Shown here piece by piece: positions 8,105 to 14,775 of a stretch of DNA of 25,468 nucleotides; positions within the stretch are counted from its first letter, which is position 1; each line of letters starts with the position of its first letter. The DNA lies in IMG/VR virus record IMGVR_UViG_3300047562_000109, positions 1-25,468 of that record; one strand, given 5' to 3'. This stretch comes from a virus. The position numbers were made by a program, and so were the translations under genes. Under the pieces are notes generated by a model, which searched no databases, was not told the DNA's origin, and saw nothing but the letters and a program-made list of their open reading frames with translations.

Positions 8105-8503
8105 TTAGAACCATTTCTTTTTCTTCTGTTTCTCTGGTAGTTCTTTTACCAAGACGATTGTAAGTAGTCCATCCTTAAAATCTACGCTCTCAACTTCAAC
8201 ATCGTCTGACATTTGCCAGTTGCGATTGAAAGATCTCTTGGAAATTCCTTTATGAGCGTAGTCTCTCTTGTCTTCTCCAGTCTTTGTAGCTGCTACTGAT
8301 AGAAGATGTCGTTCAGTTGTGACTTCAATTTCTTCAGAATTAAATCCTGCCAAAGCGACTTCAAGTATGGTTCTACCATCGTCTCCATTGACCACATTGT
8401 AAGGTGGGTAATTTGATCCACCTCCTGCAAGAGCTTCCAGTCTGCTGAATGTTTCATCAAAACCGATTGAATATGGTGTGTAAGTTTCCCAGTGAATTTT
8501 CAT
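8105..8503 (-). CDS. hsp20: Hsp20 small heat-shock protein (alpha-crystallin domain)
   Basis: A 132-residue small heat-shock protein. It has the IbpA-type start of the domain (YPPYNVV followed by ILEVALAGFNSEEIEV), the core strands with HLLSVAATK, the FNRNWQMSDDVEVESVDFKDGLLTI region and a lysine-rich C-terminus (KQKKKKWF). These proteins hold unfolding proteins in an ATP-independent way. In cyanophages hsp20 is nearly universal, and roles in capsid assembly or photosystem protection have been suggested but not settled. It is enclosed by terminators on both sides and so is likely its own transcript, with a TATAAT at 8554-8559 upstream. Confidence 0.93.
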   Translation of the reverse strand: MKIHWETYTPYSIGFDETFSRLEALAGGGSNYPPYNVVNGDDGRTILEVALAGFNSEEIEVTTERHLLSVAATKTGEDKRDYAHKGISKRSFNRNWQMSDDVEVESVDFKDGLLTIVLVKELPEKQKKKKWF

Positions 8504-8553
8504 TGTCCTAAAAAGCGACGTTTACATGTGACCCGTTAGGCATCACACTAATA

Positions 8554-8559
8554 ATTATA
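8554..8559 (-). promoter_or_regulatory. Candidate -10 element for hsp20
   Basis: On the minus strand there is a perfect TATAAT about 50 nt upstream of the hsp20 ATG, between the regA terminator and hsp20. No good -35 hexamer lies 17 nt upstream, where the terminator stem sits. If used, it would rely on the -10 alone or on an activator. The terminator just upstream makes a promoter here necessary for strong hsp20 expression. Confidence 0.45.
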
Positions 8560-8569
8560 CACATCCAAT

Positions 8570-8597
8570 AAAAAATGGGGGTGCTGAAAACCCCCAT
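8570..8597 (-). terminator. Intrinsic terminator after regA
   Basis: A stem pairs 8575-8581 with 8591-8597 (ATGGGGG/CCCCCAT, 7 bp) around a loop of 9 bases. It is followed on the minus strand by a run of T at 8575-8570, part of which also pairs with the stem base. It lies 13 nt after the regA stop and ends the clamp/clamp-loader transcript. Confidence 0.85.
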
Positions 8598-8609
8598 AAA
8601 CACTACGGT

Positions 8610-9035
8610 TTATTCTACCGCAGTCTTTTTCCTACCAATGTTGTACTTACTCTCTAGAATCCAGTCATTCTTTTCTTTGAATGAAAGAACTTTGATTTGA
8701 TTTAGTGGAGCAAGATCAGCAATCTTTTCTACATTAACAATCGTAATCAATCCCCAGTCACTAAGAAGTTGAATAATTCTATTCCTACGCTGGACATCAT
8801 TCAACGATAGGTTTGTGTTCTTACCATCAAGGGCAAACAGCTCCTTGAAATGAACGATATAATACTTACCCTGTTTATGTAAGATATGGCAAGACTGATA
8901 GATCTTCTTTTCCTTGCGCGATGCTACTCCAATTCTAGTCAGAGTTTCTCTCACTTTGAGAAAGTCATCTGGTTCATTTAGAACCACTTCAACCATATCA
9001 GTTTGCTTCCACTGGATTTCAGTTTCGACACTCAT
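8610..9035 (-). CDS. regA: RegA translational repressor
   Basis: A 141-residue homologue of T4 RegA (122 residues), an RNA-binding protein that blocks translation starts of early phage mRNAs including its own and those of the replication genes. The diagnostic stretches are EPDDFLKVRETLTRIGVA, YQSCHILHKQGKYYIVHFKE and LLSDWGLI, in the same order as T4. The extra length is an N-terminal extension of about 14 residues and a basic tail (NIGRKKTAVE). The start overlaps the gp62 stop as ATGA. In T4 the order 45-44-62-regA-43 is contiguous; here hsp20 and three Sm-like genes separate regA from 43. Confidence 0.95.
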   Translation of the reverse strand: MSVETEIQWKQTDMVEVVLNEPDDFLKVRETLTRIGVASRKEKKIYQSCHILHKQGKYYIVHFKELFALDGKNTNLSLNDVQRRNRIIQLLSDWGLITIVNVEKIADLAPLNQIKVLSFKEKNDWILESKYNIGRKKTAVE

Positions 9036-9418
9036 CTCTTTCCACCTTTATTCAATACCTTTGTAATATGATCTAACTGATCCTTAGTGAGGATCCTGAG
9101 CGCCTGGAGAGCTTTATCGTCATTATAACCATAATACTCTTTGACTACATCAAGATAATCAATAGAATCTTTTTTCGCCCAAGGAGAGAAACGCTTCCTC
9201 GGTTTGACACTATTTAGTAAAAAATCATATTGCATCTTCTTCGGGAGATGAGGGTTCTTGTTCATCTCATTTACAAAGAGGATAGTATCAGTAAAAGAAG
9301 AGAGGCACCTGTTAATAATGTAAGGAGGATACCCTCGCTCAGCATCAGTATCATCATCTAGAATATTCTTTTTGGATTGGTTGATCGAGTACAGGTAATC
9401 TTTCAGTTGGTATGTCAT
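9032..9418 (-). CDS. 62: gp62 clamp loader small subunit
   Basis: A 128-residue protein matching the short cyanophage form of the T4 clamp loader subunit gp62 (187 residues in T4). With gp44 it loads the gp45 clamp. The recognisable core is the INRCLSSFTDTILFVNEMN helix pair followed by YDFLLNSVKPRKRFSPWAKK, which resembles the T4 M-A-A-V-P-R-G-K-R-Y-G-K-W-A-K segment, and then a helical C-terminus. GAGG lies 7 bases before the ATG at 9418. The position just before regA fits T4 order. It is separated from gp44 by about 1.3 kb of inserted genes. Confidence 0.85.
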   Translation of the reverse strand: MTYQLKDYLYSINQSKKNILDDDTDAERGYPPYIINRCLSSFTDTILFVNEMNKNPHLPKKMQYDFLLNSVKPRKRFSPWAKKDSIDYLDVVKEYYGYNDDKALQALRILTKDQLDHITKVLNKGGKR

Positions 9419-9566
9419 TCCAGTGCCTCACGACCCCCGCGATAATGAATAAATTAGTAGTGAAATAAGTGAAAAATATAATAGTCCGTATACAAGCAAT
9501 GTAGTCTGCTTCTTGTTTAGCATTGGATGCTTTCTCTCCCAGTGCTTTGCACCATAATCTCCACAT
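9354..9566 (-). CDS. Small membrane protein (70 aa)
   Basis: A 70-residue protein of unknown function with a charged N-terminal segment (MWRLWCKALGEKASNAKQEAD). One hydrophobic membrane span follows (about residues 26-46, IIFFTYFTTNLFIIAGVV), then a polar tail. The ATG at 9566 shares one base with the stop of the upstream 46-aa gene (TGATG), so translation is coupled. The end overlaps gp62 by 65 bp, a long overlap whose encoded tail (NDIPTERLP...) may be under little constraint in this frame. Confidence 0.75.
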   Translation of the reverse strand: MWRLWCKALGEKASNAKQEADYIACIRTIIFFTYFTTNLFIIAGVVRHWNDIPTERLPVLDQPIQKEYSR

Positions 9567-9706
9567 CAGAACTTAGCAGTAACACCAATAACTTTTGCTT
9601 TAGGGTTGCGAGCCAGAGCAGTCTCTCTCGCATCCTGATAATTTGCTGCTTCAACGGTCTCAGTAAAGACCTTGCCTGCAACATAGAGTTTGACTTCACA
9701 CTTCAT
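9566..9706 (-). CDS. Small soluble protein downstream of dam (46 aa)
   Basis: A 46-residue ORF beginning MKCEVKLYVAGKVFTETV and containing a helix-like NYQDARETALARNP, then a terminal strand KVIGVTAKF. This beta-alpha-beta look recalls small cyanophage proteins, but no family was recognised. The ATG at 9706 overlaps the dam stop as ATGA and the stop overlaps the next ATG by one base. That strongly supports it as a real gene despite its size. Confidence 0.75.
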   Translation of the reverse strand: MKCEVKLYVAGKVFTETVEAANYQDARETALARNPKAKVIGVTAKF

Positions 9707-10566
9707 GGTTCGCCTACGATGGTGGTTAGGTAGTTGTGGAGGACGAGTTCCTTGCGGCTCGCTTGATCTGTATTATAGGACCCCACGCTCCTCATGGTGT
9801 AAGTGTGTGCAAATTCTCCAACTGTCCATAGCTTGAAGCGTTCCTTCACAAGGTTGCTGCTGTTGTACGAGATCAGTTGAGGACCAACGTGACGATCACA
9901 ATCAGCAGCAAAAGTATCGTGATCAAATCCTTTATGCATTGATCCTTTACGCCCATAGAGGTTGTCCTTAATATCGTAAGGAGGATCAAGATAAGTAAAT
10001 ACTGCCTTATCATCGGTAAGGAGTTTCTCGTATGATTCATTAGTTATACGCCAATCACGAATCAACTCACCATACTCAGGAAGTTTCTCAATGCCATTCA
10101 TGGAGAAGTTACTGACACTTGCCTGTGCTGAGAAGGAACTGGATTCTGTAAGACCAGAGAAAGAACACTTATTAACAACATAAAAGGAAACAGCTCGCTG
10201 GAAATTTTTAGTGTCTTCCACAGGTCGCCCCAGATATTCTTTCGCACTATCAAATAAAGTTCTTGCCAGCTCAGGATTTGGATATCTTTGTTTGAGATCA
10301 AAGAGTTCGTCTCTAAGTGCTTGTCCATGATCTTGCAACTCTCTCCAGAAGTTATAGAGGGGTTCGTAAAGATCATTCACCCAAATATCCAGAGCAGGAT
10401 ACCGCTTGGTTACTTCAAGTGCCATAGAACCACCACCCAAGAATGGCTCACGATATTCGTTGTAGTCTGCCAGGGAAGGGATATATTGGAAGAGTTTAGA
10501 TACTGCTCTACTCTTTCCGCCTGGATAGCGAAGAGGTGTCTTCAGGGATTTGATAGTCTGGGCCAT
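9703..10566 (-). CDS. dam: Dam-type N6-adenine DNA methyltransferase
   Basis: A 287-residue class D12 adenine methyltransferase. It has PLRYPGGKSR (11-20), PFLGGGS (41-47; S-adenosylmethionine binding) and the catalytic DPPY (194-197). The order matches the Dam/T4 Dam family, which methylates adenine, often in GATC, though the target cannot be read from this. It may protect phage DNA from host nucleases or mark it for mismatch repair or expression. The gene sits between gp44 and gp62, splitting genes adjacent in T4. The only ATG upstream of motif PGGK is at 10566, giving a 59-bp overlap with the preceding gene and no clear ribosome binding site. Confidence 0.9.
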   Translation of the reverse strand: MAQTIKSLKTPLRYPGGKSRAVSKLFQYIPSLADYNEYREPFLGGGSMALEVTKRYPALDIWVNDLYEPLYNFWRELQDHGQALRDELFDLKQRYPNPELARTLFDSAKEYLGRPVEDTKNFQRAVSFYVVNKCSFSGLTESSSFSAQASVSNFSMNGIEKLPEYGELIRDWRITNESYEKLLTDDKAVFTYLDPPYDIKDNLYGRKGSMHKGFDHDTFAADCDRHVGPQLISYNSSNLVKERFKLWTVGEFAHTYTMRSVGSYNTDQASRKELVLHNYLTTIVGEP

Positions 10567-10744
10567 GATATTTCAGATACTCAAGGAAGGTCATTTTCAT
10601 TTCTTTCTTCGTCATACCACAATGAGCAGCAGCAGAAGGTAAGTTCATTGTAGCACGAAACAACGCTTCATTTGCTTCTGCTACATTCTGGGGAGTTGTC
10701 TTATTCACTTGAATTCGCAACTCATCATAATTTCTGTGAGACAT
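10508..10744 (-). CDS. Unknown small helical protein after gp44 (78 aa)
   Basis: A 78-residue protein of no recognised family. The region MSHRNYDELRIQVNKTTPQNVAEANEALFRATMNLPSA (cut here: residues 1-38 look helical) is followed by AAHCGMTKKEMKMTFLEYL, which has the feel of a small helix-turn-helix. The first 40 bp overlap the gp44 end and the last 59 bp overlap dam. The C-terminal 19 residues are thus encoded in the dam start region and may be a by-product of dam insertion. Confidence 0.65.
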   Translation of the reverse strand: MSHRNYDELRIQVNKTTPQNVAEANEALFRATMNLPSAAAHCGMTKKEMKMTFLEYLKYHGPDYQIPEDTSSLSRRKE

Positions 10745-11649
10745 GCTAGGAGATTTACTTCTTGGTCGGGAACAATACTAATGTCACGCATATACTTTGC
10801 GATGATAAGAACTGCTTCAGGAATAGCAGCAGGTTTTAGAACCTCATACAAACTATCATAGATCTTACGCATCACCATACTGGGATCATTATCTAGGTGC
10901 TGAACTACCCAGTTCTTCACATTAGTAAACTCTTTCTTCTTCAGGGATGATAGTAGAGTATCAAGATTAACATCAGAAACGTCCACAAGGATAGCAGACG
11001 AAATAGAACCAGTAGCGGCGTACCGTTGGCATTCATTAATAAGGCGACGCCAATCGGGATAATAACGCTTAATAAGCTTAGCAAGAACTTTGTCTTCATA
11101 CTCCACACATTCATGGGTGAGAATAGACTTCAAACGAGTAAAGAACTCACCCTGAAGTTGTACTGCTTGATCTGGTTTGATCCTGAAATCCACAACCGTA
11201 CAACGAGAGTGGAGAGGTTCAATAATTTTATTGATGAAGTTACATGTGAAGATGAAGCGGCAGTTGCTGTGGAACTCCTCCACAGCGGTCCTGAGGGACA
11301 GTTGCACGTCGTTGGTGGTGTTGTCTGCCTCATCGATGATAACCACCTTGTGGGGCGCTCCAGAGGTCAGAGAGACGGTGCTAGCGAACTGGCGGATGCG
11401 GTTCCTCACCGTGTCCAGAAAACGCCCCTCATCGGACCCGTTGATGACGATGTAGGATGCCCCGATCTCTTCACACATCGCCTTGGCGATGGTGGTCTTC
11501 CCTACGCCAGCGGTGCCTGTAAGGAGCAGATTAGGGAGCTCTCCCTGATTGACAAAACCCTGGAACACTTTCTTAGTGCTTTCGGGGAGAATACAATCTT
11601 CAACTATACGTGGTCTATGCGATTCAACCCACAAAAAATCTTTACTCAT
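10705..11649 (-). CDS. 44: gp44 clamp loader AAA+ ATPase
   Basis: A 314-residue AAA+ subunit of the sliding clamp loader (T4 gp44, 319 residues), which opens and loads gp45 with gp62. Walker A TGTAGVGKT (44-52), Walker B IIDEADN (104-110) and the arginine-finger SRC (148-150) are intact. ATG 11649 with GGAG five bases upstream is preferred to an in-frame GTG at 11655. It follows the speD stop by 2 nt. The stretch about 11260-11530, covering the Walker A to Walker B region, is 57-63% GC by line counts. The flanking lines are 37-47%. Confidence 0.95.
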   Translation of the reverse strand: MSKDFLWVESHRPRIVEDCILPESTKKVFQGFVNQGELPNLLLTGTAGVGKTTIAKAMCEEIGASYIVINGSDEGRFLDTVRNRIRQFASTVSLTSGAPHKVVIIDEADNTTNDVQLSLRTAVEEFHSNCRFIFTCNFINKIIEPLHSRCTVVDFRIKPDQAVQLQGEFFTRLKSILTHECVEYEDKVLAKLIKRYYPDWRRLINECQRYAATGSISSAILVDVSDVNLDTLLSSLKKKEFTNVKNWVVQHLDNDPSMVMRKIYDSLYEVLKPAAIPEAVLIIAKYMRDISIVPDQEVNLLACLTEIMMSCEFK

Positions 11650-11651
11650 TC

Positions 11652-11987
11652 TCACTCCAAGGGACGGACAAATTCATTACTAACAAGGGATCTCGCTTCA
11701 AGCTCACCCTTCATATATTCTACACCACGTTGAGGATCTGTGTGATCCCCGCAGGTGAAAATATCACATACTGCCATACTAAGTTCAGGCCACGTATGAA
11801 TGCTGATGTGACTTTCAGCAAGCATCGCAATACAGGTCACACCTTGCGGATCAAACTTGTGTGATTTCAAGGCGAGCAAGGTGGACCTACATTCCCTGGC
11901 GGCACCAAACACTACATCTCTGATATACCCTTCATCATCAAGAAGTTCAGAGGGACATTCTTTTAGGGTAAACAGGATGTGTTTCAT
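11652..11987 (-). CDS. speD: SpeD S-adenosylmethionine decarboxylase (prokaryotic type)
   Basis: A 111-residue AdoMet decarboxylase proenzyme, which provides decarboxylated AdoMet for spermidine synthesis. The self-cleavage site is AESHISIHTWPE: cleavage between E58 and S59 would make the pyruvoyl group. H64 and C79 (in FTCG) match the catalytic histidine and cysteine of the bacterial enzyme. It is an auxiliary metabolic gene seen in cyanophages. Here it is translationally linked inside the replisome operon (its ATG shares one base with the gp45 TGA; gp44 follows 2 nt later). It would therefore be expressed together with the clamp and clamp loader. No spermidine synthase is visible in the window. 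Confidence 0.93.
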   Translation of the reverse strand: MKHILFTLKECPSELLDDEGYIRDVVFGAARECRSTLLALKSHKFDPQGVTCIAMLAESHISIHTWPELSMAVCDIFTCGDHTDPQRGVEYMKGELEARSLVSNEFVRPLE

Positions 11988-12652
11988 CAGGGTTCTAGCG
12001 CAATATAATAGGTCAAGTCGAGGTTTTGGTTAGTCCATTCCGAAATAAGGTGCTTAGATACTTTGACTGTGTAATCACCAGGGAGCAGACGAATGTTTTC
12101 AATTTTGACATCCAGAGAATACTCGCCAGTAAAGTCACCAGAAATGGATTGCTCGTAAGTATTGCTGGTATCATTCTCTTTGTCGCGAAGGATCAGTTTG
12201 ATAGTGTCACCAGTAGTATCAAAAGTCAGATCGGGCAGACTGTAAACAGCAGAAGCTTTCTGTAGGGAAACAAGATCTTCACCAGAGAGATTGAATTGCA
12301 GATCAGCACCAGGAAACTTTACATTCTTTTCTGGCGCAGACTTGAGCGTAATCTCTGGGTCAGAAAAGTAATAACGAGCAGACTGCCTGCCGCCACGAAT
12401 ACTGACAAAACTTTCGTTATCAAACTCGAGCTGAGGATCGCTAAACAAAGAGATCCCAGAAAGAAACTGACTAAGATCGTAAATTGCGAAGTCCACTGGA
12501 AATACTTCCTCGCCAGCATACTTTGCGAGTATGTTCTCTGCATTGCTAATTGTGCGTACTGTGCTTCCTTTGCGGAATACGATGGAGGAATTGATGGTGG
12601 AAAAATTTTTGAGGACATCGAGGGTCTTTTTAGATAGGATAACTTTACTCAT
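11987..12652 (-). CDS. 45: gp45 sliding clamp
   Basis: A 221-residue DNA polymerase processivity clamp (T4 gp45, 228 residues), which forms a trimeric ring around DNA. In T4 it also activates late transcription together with gp55. The start MSKVILSKKTLDVLKNFS and the YDLSQFLSGISLF strand-helix resemble T4 gp45, and the ending LTYYIALEP is the expected last strand. The ATG at 12652 overlaps the preceding stop (ATGA). Both gp43 and gp55, its partners in T4, are in the window. Confidence 0.93.
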   Translation of the reverse strand: MSKVILSKKTLDVLKNFSTINSSIVFRKGSTVRTISNAENILAKYAGEEVFPVDFAIYDLSQFLSGISLFSDPQLEFDNESFVSIRGGRQSARYYFSDPEITLKSAPEKNVKFPGADLQFNLSGEDLVSLQKASAVYSLPDLTFDTTGDTIKLILRDKENDTSNTYEQSISGDFTGEYSLDVKIENIRLLPGDYTVKVSKHLISEWTNQNLDLTYYIALEP

Positions 12653-12939
12653 GGACGATGATACTCTTCACGGTTTGCGTTTTGATCGTTGAAATGAAGG
12701 AGAAGAACAGCGTAGTGCAGAACCTTCATAATGTCACGGCGGGCGGTGCCTTTCTTGTCGTAGCGAGAAGCATACTTCAGAATGTTACTGCGACAGAAAG
12801 GTTCTCCATCACCACATGCAGCAATCAGATCGAGAGTTTGGATACCATCTTCTCCAGAAGAATAGTGCTGACGGTAGGTATCCGTGATATAATCACGCAA
12901 CTCTTGAATGATCGCGTCTTCATTATATTTGAAAGTCAT
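12649..12939 (-). CDS. Small protein upstream of gp45, DUF3310-like helix pair (96 aa)
   Basis: A 96-residue protein. Its second half, SNILKYASRYDKKGT then RDIMKVLHYAVLLLHF, matches the pattern of DUF3310-type phage proteins (a K-Y-x-x-R-x-x-K-G segment followed by a D-L-x-K-A-x-x-Y helix). In those proteins a role in nucleotide metabolism has been suggested. I give this as a weak family reading. ATG 12939 follows the stop of the 58-aa gene by one base, and the stop overlaps gp45 as ATGA. It therefore belongs to the clamp operon. Confidence 0.7.
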   Translation of the reverse strand: MTFKYNEDAIIQELRDYITDTYRQHYSSGEDGIQTLDLIAACGDGEPFCRSNILKYASRYDKKGTARRDIMKVLHYAVLLLHFNDQNANREEYHRP

Positions 12940-12940
12940 T

Positions 12941-13117
12941 TCACTTGTTCCAGATCATTTGTATATTACTATGGTAGCATTCTTGAACGTTGCCGTCAAG
13001 ATCTTTTACGAATAACTTAAGACCCTCGCCACCTAGAATCTTGACGGTCTTGCCGTTGTCAAGAACGGCAAGACTATTCACATAACCGTGAAATGTATCA
13101 GAACGGATCTGAGGCAT
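12941..13117 (-). CDS. Small unknown protein after cobS-like gene (58 aa)
   Basis: A 58-residue ORF starting MPQIRSDTFHGYVNSLAVLD. It is beta-rich in appearance (GKTVKILGGEGLKLFVKDLD), like a small barrel or a viral accessory protein, with no recognised family. It overlaps the cobS-like stop by 20 bp and ends one base before the next ATG. Continuous packing on both sides is the main support. Confidence 0.65.
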   Translation of the reverse strand: MPQIRSDTFHGYVNSLAVLDNGKTVKILGGEGLKLFVKDLDGNVQECYHSNIQMIWNK

Positions 13118-14213
13118 TCTCTTCCTCCTTGGTTTCTACATCAGCATCAATCTTGTCATACAGTTCGATGAAAGATTGCTTGGTCTCATCATCAAAGCGA
13201 TTGACGCAAACCTTGATCGCCTTCATGCGATCATTCCAGATAGCATAGGCACGGATGATATGAACCAGGCGGCGGGTGGAAATCACCTCATCGATGCCAC
13301 CATCTTTGAAAGTCTTGCGGATAATATCAGCCCAGTTGGCAAGGTTCTCGCAGAACTTCTCATCGCTGCAACCGATAGACTCGGATGCTTTCTTGAGGAT
13401 CTTGGTTTCTACAGTAGCAGAAGGATATTCCTGTTCGAAGGTGAGAGCAAAACGCTCAAGGAATGCTTCGTTCAGAACGTTAGTGCCGATGAAGCGTCCG
13501 TCATCAGACCCCTTACCCTTAGTGTTTGCGGTTGCAATCACGTTGAAACCAGGGGCAGGTTGGATGTAACGACCAGTCTTCTTCAGGAAGATACCCTTAC
13601 CTTCAAGAATAGATTGCAGGCAGAGGATCTTGTTAGAAGCAAGATCCACCTCATCTAGAAGCAGCACAGCTCCACGCTCCAGAGCTTCGATGACAGGACC
13701 ATTATGCCAAACAGTTTCGCCATTAACAAGACGGAAACCACCAATAAGATCATCTTCGTCGGTTTCAATCGTGATATTTACACGGATCAGCTCCTTATTT
13801 AGAGCAGCACATGCCTGTTCCACAGAGAAAGTTTTACCATTACCTGACATACCCGTGATGAAAACAGGGTAGAACAAGTTGGATTGAAGTACTTTCTTCA
13901 CATCAGTAAAGTTCCCGAACGGGATGAAATTGCTGTCTTTGGTAGGAACAAGGTTGTAATGTTCCTTATCGGTAACACGAATAGCAGGAGCAGCAGCGGG
14001 TGCCTGATAGTTCTGTTCGAGACGCTCCTGAACGGTCAGGTTCCAAGTGCCGCGCTTGACATAGAAATCACGCAGGCGCTTCGTGGCAGTAGCATAGGTA
14101 ATGTCGAAGACACCACAAGCATCCTGAACCATGGCAGCGTTGATATCGTTGCCGAAGTTCTTGGAGAGGTAGGAAGTCAGTTGCTCGGTAGTAACGTCGG
14201 ACTTGCGGGGCAT
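13098..14213 (-). CDS. cobS: CobS-like MoxR-type AAA+ ATPase
   Basis: A 371-residue AAA+ protein of the MoxR/CobS group. Walker A is GMSGNGKT (121-128), Walker B LLLDEVD (184-190), sensor 1 ATAN (227-230), and the arginine finger lies in NEAFLERF (R254). Residues 1-60 look like a helical, possibly DNA- or partner-binding domain. Cyanophages commonly carry this gene, annotated as cobS because the bacterial CobS is an ATPase of cobaltochelatase. Whether the phage protein acts in cobalamin synthesis is unproven. A VWA partner lies upstream, as expected for MoxR pairs. The start could be ATG 14213 or 14222; neither has a clear Shine-Dalgarno. The acidic tail (EEENASDPF) overlaps the next gene. 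Confidence 0.85.
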   Translation of the reverse strand: MPRKSDVTTEQLTSYLSKNFGNDINAAMVQDACGVFDITYATATKRLRDFYVKRGTWNLTVQERLEQNYQAPAAAPAIRVTDKEHYNLVPTKDSNFIPFGNFTDVKKVLQSNLFYPVFITGMSGNGKTFSVEQACAALNKELIRVNITIETDEDDLIGGFRLVNGETVWHNGPVIEALERGAVLLLDEVDLASNKILCLQSILEGKGIFLKKTGRYIQPAPGFNVIATANTKGKGSDDGRFIGTNVLNEAFLERFALTFEQEYPSATVETKILKKASESIGCSDEKFCENLANWADIIRKTFKDGGIDEVISTRRLVHIIRAYAIWNDRMKAIKVCVNRFDDETKQSFIELYDKIDADVETKEEENASDPF

Positions 14214-14265
14214 AGAGGTCATTTCGTTGATGTAAGTAGTATAGGGCAGGTTAGTCGGTTTGGCG

Positions 14266-14775
14266 TCAGACCCAGGACGGTTTGCGAACTGGCATACGGA
14301 GGTAGTTGGACGAGACCCAGGGCTTAGAAGCGATATACATTTTGTAAGCATCGAACGTAGAGATACTTGTGTCAAGTTTATATTCATCTGGCATAGCACG
14401 GGCAAAGGGTGTCACTTTATCCAACTTACCTTTGGGGAAAAGGTAGTATGCCTGGATCAAAGTATTCTCACAGGCATGTATTTTATTATATCGTAATTGG
14501 TATTCATCACACAAATTCAATCCCCACTTGATGAGCCAGTAGGCGTTATCCACGGTGTCTGCCGCCCACTTCGTACATGGGTGGTTGCGAAAGGCACCTT
14601 TCTCTGTCTTGTAGGGCGTCCCGTCTCCCTTTCCCAGAGTTCCGTAAGAATGATACCAAGGAGAAGCAACAATAGATAGCATTTGGCAGCATTCCAAAGG
14701 CATCTTGACGATATGTTTGTCGGGAAGGCAGATAGCACTTTCTGCGGGGAAAGGATGTGTGACAAAGATATTCAT
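14266..14775 (-). CDS. Putative pyrimidine-dimer glycosylase superfamily protein (169 aa)
   Basis: A 169-residue protein lying between the CobT-like and CobS-like genes. I see a layout like the bacterial Pyr_excise-type family (M-x-x-F-L-x-x-P...S-A-x-x-L-D-x-K-R...E...Q-I-L, then N-H-P...W, then L-C-x-E-Y). Here this reads NIFVTHPFPAESAICLPDKH, PLECCQML, FRNHPCTKW, YWLIKWGLNLCDEYQLRYNK. If right, it could act on UV-damaged or modified DNA, useful for a phage in sunlit water. Function is inference only, and the T4 DenV sequence itself is not similar by eye. The ATG overlaps the CobT-like stop (ATGA). Confidence 0.8.
   Translation of the reverse strand: MNIFVTHPFPAESAICLPDKHIVKMPLECCQMLSIVASPWYHSYGTLGKGDGTPYKTEKGAFRNHPCTKWAADTVDNAYWLIKWGLNLCDEYQLRYNKIHACENTLIQAYYLFPKGKLDKVTPFARAMPDEYKLDTSISTFDAYKMYIASKPWVSSNYLRMPVRKPSWV

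Noticed and set aside
11026-11733. Long plus-strand open frame (235 codons) opposite gp44 and speD
   Set aside because: It lies across two clear minus-strand genes. The openness follows from the GC-rich patch and codon bias in gp44.
14214-14405. N-terminal extension of the CobS-like frame
   Set aside because: The extra residues are read out of frame within the upstream 169-aa gene and lack domain character. Starts at 14213 or 14222 are more natural.
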